Shown piece by piece: positions 7,291 to 9,986 of a DNA stretch of 9,986 nt. The notes under the pieces are model-generated. The model saw only the letters and a list, made by a program, of their open reading frames with translations, was not told where the DNA came from and searched no databases. Made by a program: the position numbers and the translations under genes. The stretch spans positions 1 through 9,986 of the forward strand of contig UQRC01000052.1 of NCBI GenBank assembly GCA_900543445.1. Direction: 5' to 3'. The number at the start of each line of letters is the position of its first letter. The stretch's first letter is position 1. Source of the stretch: an uncultured Lachnobacterium sp. GTDB lineage: Bacteria; Bacillota; Clostridia; Lachnospirales; Lachnospiraceae.

Positions 7291-8385
7291 CTAGCCTACC
7301 TCCTTTGCATTTTTCACCTTCATCTTCTGTGTGAAGGCTGTAAACTTTTCTCTCACCACTGGGGCACTGATCACAACCAGAATGATAACAACAATCGCCT
7401 TGTAGGCCGAGATTGCTTCTGATTTAACGTTGAATTTGTACAGTGTCGTGGTCAAAAACTGAATAACATAAGCACCTAAAATGGATGCTGTGAGATTAAA
7501 TTTTCCTCCGCTTAAGGAGTTACCGCCAAGTGCTACTGCCAGGATGGCATCCATTTCAATATCTTTTGCGATAACGGAGTAGTTAATGGTTGAAATACGG
7601 CTTACTTTGATCAGTGCAGCTACCGCTACGCACAGACCAAGGATTACGAAGCTTAAAAACTTGATGAACGCCGGATTCAATCCATTTAAGCGGGACGAAC
7701 TTTCATTGATACCAACCGCCTGTGTGTACAGACCAAGATTGGTAAACTTCATAACAAGTGCGATCACAATGATGCATGCCACCGCGATAAAGAACGGTGT
7801 CGGGATCGGGATACCCGGGAGAAATCCACCGAAGTATCCGAAGGAAGGATCACTGATAACCGGGAGTTCGTTATTGTTGATCCACGCTGCGATCGAACGG
7901 CCTGCCGTATACAGAATCAACGTTGCGACCATCGGCTGTATTTTAAATCCCGCCACCAGTATGCCGTTGAATGCACCAAAAAGCATTGAAACAACACACG
8001 CAACCAGGAATGCTACAATAATCGGTGCCTGTAACTGATCCGGTCTGGAATCGCTTCCACACAGGACACGCAAGATGACCGATCCAGCGATTGCAATGCC
8101 TGCACCAACCGAGATATCCTGTCCACCAGAAGCCGCGGTAACCAGCGTCATTCCGATTGCAAGGATTGCCAGCTCTGAGCCGTAATCCAGGATAGTTACC
8201 AGGTATCCGGATAATACGTGGTTTCCGGAGCTGTTCACATCCAATGTAATTTTGTAAAAGGACGGATCTGCGATCAGGTTGAATACTGCCAGCAGCAGAA
8301 GCGCTGCGATCGGAATCAGAATCTGTTTTCCGCTCAGCATATCCGTAATGCTTCTCTTTTTTGTTGTCGATGTCGTATTAGGCAT
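7291..8385 (-). CDS. Sugar ABC transporter permease 1 (BPD_transp_2 family, YtfT/FruF-like)
   Basis: This 364-residue polytopic membrane protein (from the ATG start) is of the same family as the next gene but clearly different in sequence. It has a hydrophilic, Thr/Lys-rich cytoplasmic N-terminus (1-18) and a first membrane helix near 21-38. The family motif SGGQDISVG lies at 86-94, IQPMVATLILYTAGRSIAAW at 149-168, the coupling segment GLYTQAVGINESSSRLNGLN at 218-237, and ALGGNSLSGG at 285-294. It would form half of the membrane channel. I chose the ATG at 8385. An AGGAGGTGA sequence at 8402-8394 lies eight bases before it, whereas the in-frame GTG at 8397 is part of that ribosome binding site and cannot be served by it. 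From this start the gene overlaps the end of the ATPase gene by eight bases (ATGCCTAA), typical of translational coupling. Confidence 0.9.
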   Translation of the reverse strand: MPNTTSTTKKRSITDMLSGKQILIPIAALLLLAVFNLIADPSFYKITLDVNSSGNHVLSGYLVTILDYGSELAILAIGMTLVTAASGGQDISVGAGIAIAGSVILRVLCGSDSRPDQLQAPIIVAFLVACVVSMLFGAFNGILVAGFKIQPMVATLILYTAGRSIAAWINNNELPVISDPSFGYFGGFLPGIPIPTPFFIAVACIIVIALVMKFTNLGLYTQAVGINESSSRLNGLNPAFIKFLSFVILGLCVAVAALIKVSRISTINYSVIAKDIEMDAILAVALGGNSLSGGKFNLTASILGAYVIQFLTTTLYKFNVKSEAISAYKAIVVIILVVISAPVVREKFTAFTQKMKVKNAKEVG

Positions 8386-9901
8386 GCTTTTCGTCACCTC
8401 CTGCTATCGTATCCATGATCTTACTCTGTGTTAAATCTTCTCCGGTGATCTCGCCGACTTTCTTGCGGTCACGCATAACGATCAGGCGTGAACAGGTACG
8501 AAGCATCTCATCCGTCTCGGACGAAATAAAGGTAACGCTCATACCTTCGGAAGCAAGTTTTAATACGAGTTTCTGAATTTCAATCTTTGTTCCGATATCA
8601 ATGCCTCGTGTCGGCTCATCCAGGATCAGATATTCCGGATGGGTCAAAAGCCAGCGGGCAAGGATAACTTTCTGCTGGTTTCCACCTGACAATGACTTGA
8701 TCGGTGTGTCTGCCGATGCAGTCTTAATCTCCAGCAGCTTAATATATTCATCTGCAAATTTGTTCGCCTGTGCCTTGGAGAATGGACGGAAGAATCCGCG
8801 CAGTACCTGTGCCGCAAGGATAATGTTATCTCTTACCGAGAGATCTCCGACAATACCGTCCACCTTACGGTCTTCCGGAAGATATGCGATTCCATTCTTC
8901 ATTGCATCGATAGGCTTTGAAATTTTGATTTCTTTTCCATTTTTCTTGATCTTACCACCAATAATACGATCTGCGCCAAAGATTGCACGCACGCATTCGC
9001 TTCGTCCGGAGCCTAACAGTCCGGTGAATCCGTTAACTTCGCCTTTTCTGATATAGAAGTCAAAAGGCTTAATTCCCGCGTTGCTCTGCAGCTGTTCGAC
9101 CTCAAATACCGGCGGAACAGATTCGTCTGCATGATAAATCTGTGTTTCATCCTTAATCTGTGCTTCATCGTCCAGTTCCTTACCAAGCATCTTGGCTACC
9201 AACTGTACTCTCGGAAGCTTCTCGATCTCATATTCTCCGACCAGCTTACCGTCACGAAGAACCGTGATCCGGTCGCAGACTTCATATACCTGATCCAGGA
9301 AATGCGTTACAAAGATAATTCCTACACCTCTGGATCTAAGATCTCTCATAAGCTCAAACAACTTCTGTACCTCTTTGTCATCGAGAGAAGATGTCGGCTC
9401 ATCAAGAATCAATACTTTACAATCCATATCTACGGCTCTGGCGATCGCTACCATCTGCTGGATTGCGATGGAACAGCTGGAGAGCTGCTGTGTGGCCTTA
9501 GCCGGGATATCGAGCGACTGCAGGATCTTGTCTGCATCCGCATTCATTTTCTTCCAATTCTGACCCATGCCCTTGGTTCGTCCGATAAACATATTTTCTG
9601 CAACGGACAGGTTCGGGCAGAGGGTAATCTCCTGATACACAGTACTGATTCCGAGATTCTGTGCATCCTGCGGGGAATGGATCTCCACCGCTTTATCATT
9701 TCCTTCCAGGAAAATCTCTCCACCATCTTTTTCATACACACCGGTCAACACCTTGATCAGCGTGGATTTACCGGCTCCATTCTCACCCATAAGAGCGTGG
9801 ATTTCGCCTTCACGCAGGGAGAAATCAACCGCCTGCAATGCCTTTACTCCTGTAAAGTTTTTATGAATATTTTTCATCTGTAATACTACATTTTCTTTCA
9901 C
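8378..9901 (-). CDS. Sugar ABC transporter ATP-binding protein, double NBD (RbsA/MglA/YtfR/FruK-like)
   Basis: The product is 507 residues from the chosen start, normal for the two-domain ATPases of ribose-type sugar importers. NBD1 has Walker A GENGAGKST (39-47), the Q-loop in VYQE near 90, a diverged signature LSSCSIAIQQ (140-149), Walker B VLILDEP (163-169) and the H-loop His200. NBD2 has the degenerate P-loop GLLGSGRSE (294-302) without the Lys-Ser/Thr. It keeps a perfect signature LSGGNQQ (404-410) and Walker B LILDEPTRGID (425-435), with Ser instead of the H-loop His (ISSETDE). This asymmetry is normal for the family, and NBD1 is the main hydrolysing site. It works on the cytosolic face with the two permeases downstream. 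The start is GTG at 9901, eight bases after AAGGGGTGA (9918-9910). The in-frame GTG at 9913 lies inside that site. The partner binding protein is not in the window. Confidence 0.93.
   Translation of the reverse strand: MKENVVLQMKNIHKNFTGVKALQAVDFSLREGEIHALMGENGAGKSTLIKVLTGVYEKDGGEIFLEGNDKAVEIHSPQDAQNLGISTVYQEITLCPNLSVAENMFIGRTKGMGQNWKKMNADADKILQSLDIPAKATQQLSSCSIAIQQMVAIARAVDMDCKVLILDEPTSSLDDKEVQKLFELMRDLRSRGVGIIFVTHFLDQVYEVCDRITVLRDGKLVGEYEIEKLPRVQLVAKMLGKELDDEAQIKDETQIYHADESVPPVFEVEQLQSNAGIKPFDFYIRKGEVNGFTGLLGSGRSECVRAIFGADRIIGGKIKKNGKEIKISKPIDAMKNGIAYLPEDRKVDGIVGDLSVRDNIILAAQVLRGFFRPFSKAQANKFADEYIKLLEIKTASADTPIKSLSGGNQQKVILARWLLTHPEYLILDEPTRGIDIGTKIEIQKLVLKLASEGMSVTFISSETDEMLRTCSRLIVMRDRKKVGEITGEDLTQSKIMDTIAGGDEKHA
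8394..8402 (-). promoter_or_regulatory. Ribosome binding site of permease 1 (decides its start)
   Basis: AGGAGGTGA on the minus strand is a full match to the 16S rRNA tail and lies eight bases before ATG 8385. It contains an in-frame GTG (8397-8395) that automated callers may take as the start. Within the ATPase coding region it supports coupled translation. Confidence 0.75.
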
Positions 9902-9909
9902 CAGCTCAT

Positions 9910-9918
9910 TCACCCCTT
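9910..9918 (-). promoter_or_regulatory. Ribosome binding site of the ATPase gene (decides its start)
   Basis: AAGGGGTGA on the minus strand differs at one base from AGGAGGTGA and lies eight bases before GTG 9901, the same geometry as at permease 1. The GTG at 9913 is inside the site. Upstream of it, to the window end at 9986, I see AT-rich DNA with no convincing promoter and no gene, so the ATPase may be read from a transcript starting farther upstream. Confidence 0.65.
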
Positions 9919-9986
9919 GCTTCTTTTAAAATATCCAACCATAAAAGTTCTCTTGAAATAGCTAAACATATTTTCAGAAATCGCGG

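Noticed and set aside
6700..7422. 240-codon open frame antisense to the two permease genes
   Set aside because: It spans the junction of two real genes on the other strand and has the composition expected from reversed membrane-protein codons.
9131..9883. 250-codon open frame antisense to the ATPase gene
   Set aside because: It lies wholly opposite NBD1 with its conserved Walker motifs, and shows no domain or ribosome binding site of its own.
8378..9901. ATPase defective because NBD2 lacks a normal Walker A and NBD1 has a diverged signature
   Set aside because: A degenerate second P-loop and unequal signatures are usual in RbsA/MglA-type ATPases, so this is not a sign of decay.

Overview
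The window looks like chromosomal DNA from a motile, sugar-fermenting, low-to-mid GC Gram-positive bacterium, most likely of the Lachnospiraceae (Roseburia, Agathobacter, Butyrivibrio and relatives). Four things support this: strong AGGAGG-type ribosome binding sites, sigma-A-like promoters, a lipoprotein-type sugar-binding protein, and a cytosolic cellobiose phosphorylase closely resembling the clostridial enzyme. The genus cannot be fixed from the sequence alone. No tRNA, rRNA, CRISPR array, insertion sequence or phage gene was found.

Layout. (1) Bases 1-1323, minus strand: the 5' end of a lipoprotein sugar-binding protein of an ABC importer, preceded by a LacI-family repressor gene. (2) Bases 1324-1757: a 434-base divergent regulatory region holding a promoter for each direction. 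Two near-identical 13-base sites, each just downstream of one predicted transcription start, are the best operator candidates. A T-rich stretch lies between them. (3) Bases 1758-4202, plus strand: cellobiose phosphorylase (GH94), ending in a hairpin terminator that may work in both directions. (4) Bases 4348-6105, minus strand: a methyl-accepting chemotaxis protein with its own near-consensus promoter. (5) Bases 6208-9901, minus strand: a translationally coupled sugar ABC transporter cassette of the YtfR-YtfT-YjfF / FruK-FruF-FruG kind. It encodes one double-NBD ATPase and two different permeases and ends in a strong terminator. Its binding protein is not in the window.

How the parts fit. The repressor, binding protein and phosphorylase make a plausible cellobiose module. 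The importer would bring in cellobiose or cellodextrin, the phosphorylase would split it in the cytosol to glucose 1-phosphate and glucose, and the repressor would control both arms from the divergent region. The second transporter would import another sugar, probably a monosaccharide, whose identity cannot be read here. The chemoreceptor between the two modules may guide swimming toward a nutrient, but its ligand is unknown.

Every gene belongs to a known family, and I see no convincing undescribed system. The most useful new observations are the paired operator architecture and two start-codon corrections in the transporter cassette.
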